A DNA stretch of 64,000 nt from Mermis nigrescens (Eukaryota; Nematoda; Enoplea; Mermithida; Mermithidae): the NCBI GenBank assembly GCA_036768485.1, contig JAVLUZ010000150.1:434001-498000 (forward strand), written 5' to 3'. Made by a program: the position numbers and the translations under genes. The notes beneath the pieces are model-generated. The model was given only the letters and a program-made list of their open reading frames with translations. It made no database searches and was not told where the DNA came from. Below are positions 26,601 through 41,600 of the stretch, one piece after another. Within the stretch, counting starts at the first letter, position 1, and every line of letters begins with the position of its first letter.

Positions 26601-29600
26601 GTTTTACGGGCTACTTTGACCGTTTTGATCGTTAAAACAGCAAAAAAATCGTGGATGTTATGTTTACTGTTCTGGATTTTTGGGGTTCACTCCACCCCCT
26701 TGCCGAGCCTGGCCTTGTGCGCATTTGGCTCGAGTGCTGTTTAACTATGAACGCAGCTTTATCCTTTTCAGTACTGGCCCATGTTTATGAGTGTTGCCTA
26801 ATGTGACAGAAACTTCGTAAATCCTAGTTTATTTCACGCAAATAGTCCAGCATATCCAGGCACGTATCTCTGGGGAATGGGGGGCTCGGACCTCCCCAAT
26901 TTCGAAAAATGGGAGAAAATAGGACTTTTTAAACGTTATTCTGTGCTATTTTTAGCCTTTTTGGGCTTAGTCCCACTAAAATAGGACGGCCAGCTGTGTG
27001 CCTGAGCATATCTACTAATAATTAACTAGACGTGAAGACATTTAAATGATAGTCCAATTTCCGTTACGCTATTATTACTGTCACTGTTTTTTGTATACGG
27101 CAAAGATTTTTCCCGATGTGCAAAGACTTCAGGACCGTCTTTGTATGTACATGTACAAAGATTTTTGAGAAGACAAAAATTGCGAAGAAGGTCTGAAATT
27201 CGAAAAAATTTTCGGCGCCTCGAGCCGAAATGAGTAATTGTGTATTCTATATATGTATCCTTACAATGACAGAAATAGCATTTCAAAAGGAAATATATCA
27301 AATTTTTCGGCGCTTCGCGCCAATTTATGACGATTCTTAGTGATTTTTACCTTTAGAGACTTAGAAATTAGCTAAAATACACCGCCAAAAGTCGAACAAC
27401 TCTGTTTTTACAACACTAAAATCGCTAATGGACCATATTTTAGTACCCAACAATTTGTGTGCACAAAATGTACAAAGATTTTTGGGAAGACAAAAACTGT
27501 AAAGAGGTGTTAAAATTCCCGAAAATTTTCGACGAGTGATTGTTTGTCCTATATATCTTTAAAATGGCAGAATAAGCATTTAGAATGGAAAAATGTCAAA
27601 TAAGTTATTAGTGATTTTTGCCCTTAGAGACCCAGAAATTAGCTTAAATGCATTACCAAAGATCGAAAACCCTGTTTTACCACACTAAAATAGCTAATTA
27701 TAGTACACAAAAATTTGCATGTCAAAATGTACAAAGACTTTTGGGGACCATCTTTGTACATGTAAAAACGGACCTTGTAAAAAATACACTGATTACTGTA
27801 GCCGTGCCTTGTTAGCTTTTTTTGGTAGCCTCTGTGCTGAATGTGCATTCTGTGCATGAGGAGATTCTTTAAAACAAAGGGCGTATCATTCTATTAGCTG
27901 AGTACTTCCTAAAAAATTGATATACGCCTGCTTCGCAATGTCGAAATGCTGGAAGCAAAAAATCGTCAAAATTGACAAGGAGTAAGAAAAACAAAAAATA
28001 TAAGAAACAAAGGATAATTCATTATATACATGCACGTACATATAGGGTTGACGGGATTTTACCCATACATGTAACAAGGTGTGGGGGATCCCACTACCCG
28101 AAGTCGGACGCCCCCAATCCCCCAAAGCCAGAAAATTTTTTGACCCCCACCCCTTTCCCCGATTTTTGGAAAAAATCGCATTTTTTGGCCGTTTTCGGCC
28201 AAAAATTGGAGGCGTTTTTCTTTTTTTCAAATTGGAGAGGTTTTTACCCCTTCCCCTGAAAATGGCCGGAACCCCCTTCCGATTTCGAGCCGTTAATTGT
28301 GTGGTTTTATCCTACCCCCTTCCTTCCGCCGAAGGGTCAGCCAGACAGGTACTGTCCGGCGATTTTTAGATGACGGAACGTTTTTAGCATCATTTTGAGG
28401 TCAAGAACGATTAAAAATGTCAAAAATTTTCCGGCGCTTCGCACCGGAGTAGTGCACCCACAAAGCGATAAAAATTGATCAATGCCAGCATTTTTTAGTG
28501 TTAAAGGTGGTATATTGCAGTTAAAATTGACTAAAAATGCTGTTAAAATGCGAAACTACCACGAAATAAATTTTTTAAAGGCTATTTTGAGCATTTTCGT
28601 CGTTTAAACAACAAAAATTCGTGAACGTTAAATTTAATGTTTTGGATGTCTGAGATTTTATCCTCCCTTAGCCAACCTTGACCTTGTGCACCTATGATTT
28701 AGAAAACATAAAAGAATTTCAAAAGCATAAAGGGATAAAAAATAGCCTAAAAGGCACGCTGCTTCCACGACGACTGATTTTTTTAAAGCAAAATTTAAAT
28801 CTGAAAATCCCTACGAAATAATAGTACATAAATGTGTGAATTGATTCATATCGATGTGATAAGCTGATGTAAAGTGCATTTCTGCCTATCAGTATGGTTA
28901 AGCTTCTACATATTTTGAATCGTTGTCTACAATTCAATGTCATTTGAAGGGCAGAAGAAATAATGATGGCTTAGCGTATTCTCTGGAAAATAGGAAAATA
29001 ATGAGTAGAAATGATGCGATTGCTAACAGTGGCGGATCCAGGATTTTCCTAAGTAGGTCGGTACCCCTAACGGGGGGCGGAACCCTTGACTTGGGCGGAA
29101 AAATTAGCCGTTTTAAGCGAAAATCGCTAAAAATCGCTCGGAAAATCCTCAATTTTGCGCACTATTTTAAGTCAATGGGGGTCGGCCGCCCCCTCCCTGA
29201 ATCCTTCCCTGATTGTTAATTAACTGTAAAAAACTGGTAGATTATGCCAGACGTATTGCGAAACTGTTGTAAAATTACGGCGAATTTTGGCTCGTTTTCA
29301 TACAATATTTAATTAGAGCACTTATTTCTGAATAAAACTTTGAAATTTACTCCATTTTCGATAAAAAAATATGTGACTTATATAAAAGACTCAAATTAAT
29401 GGTCTGCTTAAAATTGAACAATCGTCTGAAAAGCTGAGAAGATTTTGTCGACCTCTAAGCCGGCAATATGCGCCTATACGAGTTGTAACCATAGGTGGGC
29501 AGCATCGAAATTCTGGTAGAGTGCTTGATTTTTGAAAAGTCAAAAAATGGGCTTAAAAATGGCGGTATGGCGCAAAAACACAAAACAAATTTCAAAAGTT

Positions 29601-32600
29601 GAATTCTTTGTGGTATTCGGCCTTCTGGGGGTGCATACCCCCCGCAACCCTTCCCCACCCACGCCTACGCGAGATTGTAACGCCGTATGCTAATAGGCGT
29701 TGTTCTATTAAGCCTTGATCGAAATAAACTGCTTGTTAAGTAAGTAAGTGATCCTTAATAAAAAAATCCTTGCTTAAGGGCATTCGCACACATTGTCGAT
29801 TTGTACCCTCAGAATCCGTGGAAAAAACCTGCAGTTCCCCAGTGTAAAACTGTTTGTGGTTTTTGTGCAATTTTTGACCGCTAGATCCATACACGTAATG
29901 GCTCGAAAGTTTTGAGGGAGTCCCAGCCATTTGTTTGGGGGGGGGGTAGATGACCCCTAATTATCGGTCAAAAACGGGCAAAAACGCCTAAAAACAACCA
30001 AGAAATTCGTTTTCTCCTGAAATCAGGGGGTCAAAAATTTCCTGGCTTCCAGGGGGTGGGGGGACGTCCACCTCTGGGTGGTGGGATCCCTCATCCCTCT
30101 CTTGCATGTATGGTCAGATCCCTCCCCAGAATTTTATCGCGGCTCATTTTTGTACATGGTTCTTTTTTGACCCTTACATACATACGCTGACTTTGAGACA
30201 ATCGAGTTTGCGATCTGCGAATTCTACACAAGTTTTTTACTCCTTTCCTTCTTTTTTATTTCTTTTTTTACTAGTTTCTTTACTTCTTTCGATTATTTCT
30301 CAGTTAAGCATAGTCGAAATAATTTTCGTAAACGTACTAAACAATTATGCTTCTTTCAACCAGAGCATGATTGTTTTCCCAAAAAACTCGGAATTTTAAG
30401 TAAAATTAGTAAAAAATATTCATTATGGTCTACGATAATTACAGTGGAATGTTTTAAAATTATGGCATTTGATTTGCAGTCAATACCTACGTCGCTTGTT
30501 GCAACATATACACATTTGTCGATATCTTAAATCTACGGCTTAGTTTTTAAGCCAGAAGCAGGATTGCCAAGTGCTCTCGTAACCCCCCCCATTTTAACCT
30601 CAAACCGCCTAAAAAACCCCAACCAATGGTTGAGCATAAACGCAAAAAAACCTCAATCGCTAAAAAATGCCTCCAACTGCCTCAAAAAACTCCTAAGTGA
30701 GGGGTTGGAATTCCCATCTTGGCAACCCTGGCCAGAAGTCTAATAGTAAATTTGCATACAACTGTTGTAGGTAACACTGAAATTAACTACTTCGTTGGGA
30801 AGAGCAGTGATATGTAGAAGATTGCTAACATTCGCTTTGCATGCTCTTATTCGACTTGCAACCATAGGTGGGCGGTACCGAAATTCTGAGGGGTGCAAGA
30901 TTTTTCAAAGGTCAAAAAATGGCTTCAAAAAATTGGTGGTATGGCGAAAAACACCATTTTGTAACGTTTCTCATCGAGCACTATCCATTGGCATCGAAAA
31001 ATTGACAGAAAAAACTTTCAAAAGTTGAAATCTGGGGGTATTTTGGTTTCTGGCGGGTACATACCCTCCAAACCCCCACGCCCAGGTATTCTTGCTAACT
31101 ATTCTTAAGGCGGGCGTTTGAGTCTAAAGATTTCGATGGAGGTTCCCTGTATATATGTATGCAAGGTCTCAGAATTTTTGATTGGGGTAGTCGCTGGGAA
31201 GGGAGGGAGGGTAACTTGGCCCTCATTTTTGGCTTAAAATGACAGAAAATCACCTTGAAAAGGCCTAACGAAGCAGGTTTTTATCCAAAAGTCAGGGTTC
31301 AGAAATATCTGAACCTTTTGAGAGCGTTCACGATCTGGGGTGGAGGGAACATTCACCACCTTAACAAGCGCACATTACCATAGGGGTCGGGGTTATTACC
31401 CCTACCTTAGGGTCCAGGACTCGATTCACTATCAGACGATTTTGAACTATCAAACATTTTTTTGCATGATTTTTGGGAACAAAAGTAGCAAAAATGTTTT
31501 AAAATAATTTTGGCGCTTCGCGCCGACTAGTACATTTCAGATTTGTTTACCACAAAATACCTGGATTGAAGTTGAAATAATCTAAAAAGTCAAAATTTTC
31601 GATGAATTCTTATATTTTTCGCTTACAAAAGTGACGAAACGGGTCAGAATTGGATAAAAAGTACTAAAAATGCAGTTTTATACATTAGAACATTTTATTT
31701 AGGATGTTTTACACATTTTTGTTTCATATTTGTCCTGCAAAAAAGGCTAGAACTCTAAATTGGATGGCTAACAATTTTAGGATTTCATCCCTCTGAACTT
31801 TTGACCTTGGGAAAATATGTTGACAAGTGTATATATATATAACCCCCCTTTCTGCGCAGAACATTATTGCCCCCCCCCCATTCTAGATTTTCAACAAAAT
31901 CTAGAATGTTCTGATTCGAACGTTTTTGCTATACCCCTCGCCTATCTCAAAATTTTTTAACCCTACATGTCAACTTTACATTTTGGACTATATTTCGGCC
32001 AATTTCATTAGATTTTTCTCTTTCACAATTCTTGTTTTTCCTGTCATCTACAACAGAAATATCCGTCACCAGGAAGGTCAAAAATTGTATATTTAGACGG
32101 CTTAATTACCGCTTTATGAGCCCAAAATAGGCTTCTGAAAAAACTTTCGGCCCACCCCGTCCCCCAATTCCTATGCTATGCGTGGTCTGAATGGGGGTAC
32201 AGCCGACTTTTGGGTGTAGAATGGTTCATCAGTTTCGATCTTGAGAAGTTTTTGTAATGGCTCTGCGGAATTCAAAATTTGGACAAATTTTAAAAACGAT
32301 TGATTTATGTTGTATGAGATTAAGCTTTAGGAAATCATTTGACAGTACTGAAATAGCTTTTGAAAGCTAGCAAATTCAATCAGAATGCTTAAAATGAAAA
32401 TTTGTTTTGCTGCTTTATAGATTTATTGTTTTTAATCTAGTTCTATAAGATTTTCTTAAATTTACTTTTAAAATTTTAGTAATTGAAAATATCTGTTCGA
32501 ACATTAAAATGAAAAATAAAACAAATGAAAGAAGGATTAAGAAAAGATATTGAAATGGACGGATCGTGTTTATCGGAAGGAAATGTTAAATATTTGTCGT

Positions 32601-35600
32601 ATAAGTTTAGTTCTTATTCAATTAAACGAATCGTAGGTAGCGCGTTAGCGCTTACCTATAATATACTTGGAGGACCCCTAAAAAGCAACTACCCCCCATA
32701 CAGCTATAAGGGAACACTTCTGTATTGTGCGGTTTTTTTAGGATAAATAATCCAATGAAATTTCGGTATTTTTTTCTTTATTTTTTTTGTTTTTTACACC
32801 TTTACCCGATTAATAAAGAGCATTTTATGTTTTACTGTAACGTTAAGACATTTTTTATAATTTTGGTCGGTCTTCAAAGTTATCTAACCCAGATTTGCAT
32901 TCTGTTTAGTCCGTTTTTTTAATGTGAAACATCGTGTAAGCTCGATGGCACTTTTTTATTTCTTTGAAGTGACTTACTCCCGGAGTGGCGTTGTAAAGAG
33001 TGTAAAGGATCTGAGGGCGAAGGAACTTATTTCGGCATGTTTTTTCGTCTGCCAACAACTTCAGTATGAGTCTTAGGAAATTTTTTCTGCTAGAAATGTA
33101 CTGCGACTCGAGGGCTATTTTCGGATTACCAGCAAACTTTTTTACACTTAATACTAAGTTAGACTATAGTTCTTTAAAATTTACACTCCTAGGGATGGTG
33201 TAAAAAACAGGTCTAGTCTCAGATTTCTCCGCTAACTTCTCCATATAAGTTGGGCCAGTTTGATAGAATGAAAAAGTAAGTTTAAATGGATACACGTCGC
33301 AACAAACCGCGTTTAAAAATTCAATATTAAGTTACTTCTGGACGTGTAAAGTTCGTATTTTCATAAGGGTCGAAATACGGTTTTTTTCCCATTTTTTGAT
33401 TGGTTAATATCTCAAATAGGATGCGGGATAGAATCTCTTCACACAACGTACTACGATTCAAAGGCTGCATACTGGACTAAACCGAATTTCTTCACACTCT
33501 CTATGGAGTTAGGATCAGATTTTTATAGTTTACAATGTGGTGGGTGGTGGAAAAATGCGTTTTTGTCTCCTTTTCTGTTCGTTGATTTCTCCATGTAGAA
33601 GTCGGGTCAAGTCGAATAGAATAAAAATAAAGTAGTTTTTAGGGTACACGTCGTAGCAAATTGTGTTTATTTATATCAATATTGAGCCTTTTTAGGGAGT
33701 TTTGAGTCAAAAATCGGGGTGTTAAACGTGTTTTTGTCTTGTTTTTTCTGCCGAATTCTCCGATTATGAGCCTGAACATGATCGCAGGTCTAAAAATGTA
33801 CCAGGGGTCAAATATCATTCGTCAGTTGGGCGCTTTTGTTCACAATCAACAGTAGTGTAAAGTGGTTTACATCTAATATTTATTTGTCTTGCAGACCATT
33901 GTGGTGAGTTAAATTTTTCATAAGTATTTATCGTACTATTAGAAGTAGGAATTCGGCTAAAATCTTTCTTGTGCAAAGTGTACACTGGAAATGAACTTTA
34001 GTTCTGGAGCGTTGTTGAAGCATAATTTTTCGAAAAGTGTTCTACGTCACGTCAGAATTACCCAATCTGACTGTTAGTTTTCTCTACAATTAGCAGTTGT
34101 GTAAAGTTTACACAATTTATTCATCGTTGATGTGTAAAGATTACACTGCACATTTATTTTATTTCAGATGCAATTTTTTTAATATGTTCAGTAAGGTGCA
34201 GGATTACGAATCTGATCTGTATGTCTTCTTTACACCCAGTAGTTGTGTAAAGTTTGCACTGAAATTAATTTTTAGTTTCAGTGCGTTGCAAAAGCTTTTC
34301 TTTTCAAAATGTTCCATGTAACGTCAAGATTACGAATCTGAGTGCAAGTGTTCTTCACACCGAGTACTTACGTACAGTTTATGCTGTAAACATTTAATCT
34401 GTTCAAATAAGGTAAGGTTAAGTAATCCTGTTTGAAAAAAGATACTGCTGATGGTCAGATAAATCTTGTTGTTGTGTTCTCGGATGACTATCATCATTGT
34501 GGCATGTGGGGTACTAGCAGAGGAGACTAAGAGAAAAGCTGCCTATATATGCCTGTGACACTTGTAAGAATCTACTAAAAATTAGACTTCTGCTAAAAAC
34601 GCAAAAAATCGAAGTATATTCTTCGGCTTCTGAAAAAAGCGTGTCTTTACAAAACATTGTTCTAGCTCAGAAAAGAGATTATGTAGAAGCTATGATGTGT
34701 TTTAATAACCGATTTAGTTTCTTGTCAATATCAAATTTCTCTTTAAAAATATAACCAATACTTAGTGAATCGTCAGTGGCTTCATAAATGAATTATAACA
34801 AGCTCACCGTTTTGTTAACTGCTGCCTCATAGCAATGCGTGCTATGCTAGCGTAAGAATGCACATTATGTCGTTTTCTGATTAGTAGTCGCTTCTTTTCT
34901 AGGAATAAGCTGTTCATTTTATGTCATTTTTACGTCGGAGATGCAACTCCCTTCTGTAGGCCGCTGAATATACTTCGATTTGTTGCTTTTTTTTAGCAGA
35001 AGTCTAATTTTTACTAGATTCTTCCAATTTTCACAGGCATACATAGGTAACTTTTCTCTAGTCCCCTCCGCTTAATGTCCCTAATGATGCGTAATATAAG
35101 TATATTCGTCCTTTTTGTTCCATCAGGGCATTTTTCTTTGCTAGAAATGAAATATTGAATATTAATTATTGAAATATTTCAAAATGTTGAAAATTGAAAA
35201 AATTCCTCGGAATATTAAAGTGTGCGTTGTAGATCAAATAGCGAATCGCTTACTAGTGTTCTCCTCATAACGCAAGGTTGGGACAGTTCTCTTGCATATA
35301 ATCAAACAGGCAATCATAATTTATACAGGTTGGCTCGAAAAGAACGAATGGCATATCGGTCTGTATAACTTCGCCAATATGTGACCAAATTAAATGCGGT
35401 TTGCTTTGTTCAAGAGTCTATTGTCTCTTGTAAGAAATTGGTCAATTTATTTTTGCTGATTGAGCTGCTGCTGGTTTACACTAAATCGAGCGAAAGTAGT
35501 TTTTTGTCATGAAAGCATCTGCCAGAAGCAGTATTTGCCTTTGTAACCCTGTAGCACTACAGTATTTTACGATATTTAAATGCAACTTTTTTATCCTAAA

Positions 35601-38600
35601 CTCCTTTTAATTGTCAATCGCTCGTTCGATTTATTTACGGTATTCGGAGTTACTGCAAAATAATTGAACTTTAATCAAAGGTTGTACGTTTTGGAAACTT
35701 TTGGCTAATCACAAACATTGACGTATTAATGCAACATTCTGTGATGAAAGTGTAGCTGTTCCGCATTCGAGCAAAACCAATCAAAGCAAAAGAAAGCAAT
35801 AAACAGATAATTTTGATTTCATATAAAACAAATCGGGTTTAATTATCAATTTTTGTTGGAGAGTTGCACAGTTGTAAAGATAGCTTGTTTTAGGCAAATA
35901 AATCTGCATAAAGCTGAAAAAACAAATCGCTTAATTCACGTGTAAACTAACAGTAGGTTAAACAGCATAATTGAACCTTCAGCACTCTCTTGCAGAGGTA
36001 ACATATTCTTTAAAAAGGCAAACCGCTTTGAATTCGGTCAAGTATTGGAGAACGTTATATATAAGAACTAATATGTCATTAGTTTTTTAATCCACCCCGT
36101 GTAATTTATAATAATTAATTATGTATAATTATAATTATAATTATAATCACCTATAATCACTACATGCTTATCGATACTTTTATCCATCTTCCACTCTGCC
36201 TTACTGTAGACACCTGTCCGATTGGAAGTAAAAACTCAGGCATATAATTTAGTAGTAGGCGTAACGCTGTTCGTTCGTATCACTTTACACAATGCTTTGC
36301 TTAGTACAGCTCCCCATGTGCACAGAATTCTAAGCGATTCTACTTCTTTCATTCTCTCCTAATATTCTTTAACGAAAGGTGTAAAGTAGTGATTAGCGCC
36401 CCAATTTCACTCCAAATTCGACGGTCAAAAAAGCCACTTTGCAGGTATTTCAAAACTTCAAAGAAGGTCCTTTAAACTTCGCTCCTACTTACAAATACGA
36501 CACGTTTTCGAACGACTACGATACGTCGGAAAAATGCCGTAGTCCGGCCTGGACGGACCGAGTTTTGTGGTGGGAGCGGCTCTTAACTACTGGCCAGGCT
36601 ACGGTTCACCATCAAAATTTATGTAAACTCTTATGGTACAACCGCGTTGAGTTGAAGACGTCAGACCATAGGTAAATAAAGTAGCAGCAGTTATGCTAAA
36701 TTTTTTAATCCTAAAAAGATAATTTAGTTTAATTTTAAACTCCTTTCATTTTAACTTTACCAATACATAGTAATATATACTAAATTTTTCAAATTTTACC
36801 CATTTTTTAACCTATGTAAAACGATCTGTTGGCTTAAAGCAGGCTACTTTTAGTATAAAATTCTGACGATGACTCAGGACAAGCCGTATTTGCGTGCATT
36901 TTCGCGAAGCTATTGAATCATTCAAGTGTCATGTATCAAGTCAACAGCAGAGCAGTTTGCAGTAGTCGCCGCGAGTCGACGCGCATCACCCTCAGAATTA
37001 TAATGGATGGTGCGTCGTGACGCCGCGTTTTGTCCATCATGCGCCATCATCTCTTTTTCTATTCAGCGCCATTAACCTCCATCATCCCGTGATCTGGCGA
37101 CCGGACGGCACATTTAGCTATTAATAGCGCCAACAAGGAAGCGCGCTGGTGCTATTAATAGCTAAATTGCGTCATCCGCATCGCCAGATTAACGGGATGA
37201 TGGAGTCTAATGGCGCTGAATAGAAAAAGAGATGATGGACGTAGCGCGGCGCTGCGACGCACCATCCATCTATAATTCTGAGGGTCATGCGTCGTCATCT
37301 GTATGACGACTGCAGTAGTCGTTATGCTTACCCTCACGTACGTGAAAATCGTGATATTATTTTCTATGCTTCTTGGAATTTTTAATATTCAGCTAGCTTA
37401 AATCGGTTATCTTCGAGCCTATTGAGCTTGTAATGTAGTGTAAGGTAGTTATTGCAGAGAATTTCAACCGGGAGTCGCTCCCGTAGTAAATTTTCATTTA
37501 TTAATATCATTATATGGCTGGAATAACTTTATTTTTTAAAACTTTTTTCTGGTCTTTTTATTGTTCTTAGGCAAAAGAATAAGATTGTCACCATACATAT
37601 AATGGCAGTGAAATTGGGGGGGGGGTAGATGACCTCCAATTTTTGGCTAAAAACGGCCAAAAACGCCTAAAACTTCGTTGTTTTTTTAAATGGAGGGTTC
37701 AAAAATTTTCTGTCTCTAGGGGGATGGGGGGACGTCCGACTTTGGGTGGGGGATCCCCTGTTACATGTATGATTGTCACGTGTTTCACTTATCTTTATGA
37801 TTCTCATATTACTTGTCAGCTGATTCGTGTAGTCTTTCAAGCAAATCCTCCGATGGGCGAGTTATTTACAAGAAACATGAACTTATTTCAACGAAAACAT
37901 TGGGTATCTTTCTATTCCTACGTTTGAAACTCATAAAATTGGCGAAAAAGCAACTCTTTTGTAGGTGGGATGGAGGATTTGGCCACCCAAAGTCGGTTGT
38001 TCCCCAGCCCACCCCAAAGCAGAAAATCTTTGACCCTCTCCCGCCGATTTTTCGGCAAAAACTTGCGTTTTTTGGCAAATTTCAGTCTAAAATTGGAAGG
38101 CATTTACCCCTACCTAAAAAGGACCAGGGACCTTCCCACCCAACATTTCGAGTCGTTACATCTACGCAAATGTAAGTATGCAACTAATTCGAAAGTTCAA
38201 ATTTGGACAACTGACGGGTCCGTTGCAAAGGTGAGTAGCACCTCAATTTTCGGGGAAGGGGTTGCAAGCACACATGGGGGGGTTTGGGGGGTATGCAGCC
38301 CCCATGAAGTTGATACCCCCAAGAAATCAAAATACCCCAGAAAGAAATTTTTTGCTTTTTCAGCAATTTTTGATGCCGATCGGATAGATGCTCGATGAGA
38401 AACGTCGAAAAATGATGTTTTTTTCGCCATACGACCACTTTTAAGACCATTTTTTGACCTTTAAAATTTTTTCACCCCCTCCAGAAATTTTTACCCCCCC
38501 CCAGAATTTTGGTGCTGCCCACCTGCGGACTGCAAGGTCGAAAAAATGGTCTTAAAAATGGTTGGTTGCGGCGAAAAACACCATTTTTTAGCGTTTCTTA

Positions 38601-41600
38601 TCGAGCACTGTCCCGCTGGTATCAAAAATTGCGAAAAAATGAAAAAATTTCAAAAGTTGAATTCTGGGGCGGTGATGTTTGGCATACCTATGGGTTGGGT
38701 ATTCGCGGCATCACGGGGTGCATACCGCCTCAGCCCCCTCCGCGCCCTCCTGTGGTCAGCGCGGCTATCTATCGCACACGTTATTTTTTAAACTCGCGCG
38801 TATTTTTTCGAACCCAGGCGTCATTCAAATGACCTGCGGCATTCTATTGCGTTACCACAAAAATAAAATATTAGAGCCCGGTAAGGCGCCCTGTTTATGG
38901 TCAACGCCGTTGAAGTCGATCCGGTAGCCCGAGGGCGGGTCCTTAGGGACTTAATGCTAAATGCAGGCCCTCCCGATGCCACTGTTTTAGTCTCGGTTTC
39001 TCCTACGACGGGCGGCATCTTCCCGGGCCATTTAGTCGATCAAATTTTGACCAAAATCGGCCAATTGGGCGTCCGCGTCTTGTGGGGGGGGAAAGTCAAA
39101 GAAAAAATTCGTGGCGAATAAAATGTGGCTGATTTTGGCCGACGGTCGAATGGCCTTGGCTGCTCTGTAGCATGGACGGCGTCAAGGTAACCGCAGGTTA
39201 ATTGCTTGCGGATAATTTACATCTGTCTCATTTAATAATATTACAATTTGGCAATAACGTAAAAAGTAGTCAACACAATATGACAAGATAGTAATTGTTA
39301 GCGATATTGACCCTCGCGCATTCAATACTGTTTTGTACCGTTTTAGCCATTCGGCCTTAAATACTGTTTTTAGCCGTCCATGTCGTGGTATTTAACAAAC
39401 ATTATATCATTACGCTGGCTTTTTTTATTTTACTATATTTCTTCTGCTTTTTACGCTGTTCTTAATATCAGTTATGATCAGAGTAATGGGTTTGTTTCTC
39501 ATAGGTCCCTTTAAATTTTCAGATACTGTATATCGAAGACCATCAATTGATTCGCAGAAATGACCTTCATTTCAGGAGTTTTTGTTAGGATCAGCCATCG
39601 TTAAGAGAAGAACTTTCAGCTCATAAGAATGTTGCCTCGATTTTAAACTCGGATATCAAAAATCCTCATATAACTTATATCTGCTGTGGCCATTGCCAGC
39701 CTGGATTGAGCGGCTCTGTTGTTAAATTAGATCTTTCAGTTTAATTTTACAGTTTCACAAAGTCAGCAGAAACATTGATATTTAAAGCGCTGGGAATTTT
39801 TTCACCTGTGTCTTCTTTCAGTCAGTTTGCAGGCCTTGCAAAAGTATTTTAAAAGTCTTTTCAGCGCAGTTTGGCTGACCTCACAAACAGACTTTGAGAT
39901 TTTATTTTTGCACAGAAACAAACATATTTTTATTGTGGTTTGCAGAACTGTCTTACAAACTGCTAGTTCCTCAGGAAGCAGAAACGTGAACTATTTTATA
40001 AATTTATTAGGCACGGAAGCTCTCTTGATTGACAGAACATTTTGCTGTGTAGATGTCTTTAGGCATTTGATTATGCAAGCTGGATCTAATTATTCGCATT
40101 TTTATGAAATATTTCTAAGATTATAGTAGAAACGGTTCGCAGAAAATCATTGGGATGATGTGTGTCTCAATCAGTTGAACCTTTTGAAATCCTTTGACCC
40201 AGCAGAGCAGGCCCAGTCTTAGGCATTTGAGGCCTTCTTTTTAGATATGTGAACACCTTTGAGGCCTTTGAGGCAGAAACGTCTTCATATAATTCCCTTG
40301 CAGCAGGATCCCAGGAACTTCTTTGTCTGCACTGCACATACCTAAGACCGAGCCTATTGGCAGGTGGAGACAGTCATAGAGTGAAATGTGAGGACGTCAT
40401 GTGAAGTCCTTGATCCCATTTTTTCGTACACGTGAAACGGGCTTCATTGCAGTAACTGTGTCCCAGAAGTCACAGCCACACTGCAAAGTGCGCCCTCACA
40501 GAAAGTCACCCAGTAGAACTGCTTTGCCCACGTACAGAAAAATCAGTTTCTTTAGGCCCTTATCATTGAATTTAAAGCCAATCAATGGCTTCACATACAT
40601 GCACACAGTTAAAATTCCTGAGGGAGAACAAAACGAAGTTTCCTTGGCAAGGAGGAGTAAATGATTTTTAACAAACCGATTATGGCGCCTAAAGGCGTGG
40701 TTTATGTCTGATCTTTTTCATGCGCCTTTTCCCCCCTGCGCCGAGCAAAAGTAAAAACCGCTGATATTGTGCTCTTCTTTAATATTTGTGATTGAGATTT
40801 GCATGAAAACAAATGATAATGAAAACGATGGAATAGCTTGAGACTATCAAATATGGACAGAATGATGGACTGAAGTGTCTGAATGAATGAATGGACGAAT
40901 TGCTACTCGAAAAATGCTCTGGATTATGCTGCTGGGCATCATTTAGCGCTCTTTCATAATTCCAATAATGAGTTTCCAGTCCGCTAATGGCCTGAGGTAT
41001 GCCGCCAGAACGTAGCGGGGAGAGACCTCGCCCCCCAGTGTGCGTGTGAATGGGTTTCATACAATAGCTCATCCTCCATAGCGGCGCGAAGAACATCACC
41101 TGCTTACTCACCGCGCGATCCAGGCTTTTCGTTTTCCACCCAATAAGCTAAAAATTGCCTTGCAGCACCTTTCGTTTTCTCGAAATCGCGGAACCGCCAG
41201 CAGGCGCTGATTTTCGAATATCTTAGGTAGAGTCGTACCCATACGTTGTAGTAATGGAGAACGCGCAATTTTTTAAAGATGCTTCTTTAAAAGCTGTAAA
41301 ACAGCGGAAAAACACATTTTTCGACATTCTCATCAAACTTCCTCCGTGCTCAAAAAGGCGAAAAAGCGAAAAATTTTAAAAATTGAATTCTAGGGAGTAT
41401 TTTGATTTCGAGGGTTGTATTTTGGTTTCTCGGGTAGTGCATACCCTCAACGCCCCCCCCCTCACGCCAAGTGTAATCGTACCCCGTCTCACCACCCTCC
41501 CTCCCCTATGCCCGTTTGTGACGCTAAAGATAAATAAAATAAAGATGGTTCTTGATTGTATTTGTTGCAATGGCCATATAATTCTTTTTCAGATTGCTGT

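Noticed and set aside
40779..41111. 110-codon ORF on the minus strand
   Set aside because: No recognised motif; ends in low-complexity Ser/Phe sequence. Not enough support for a gene.
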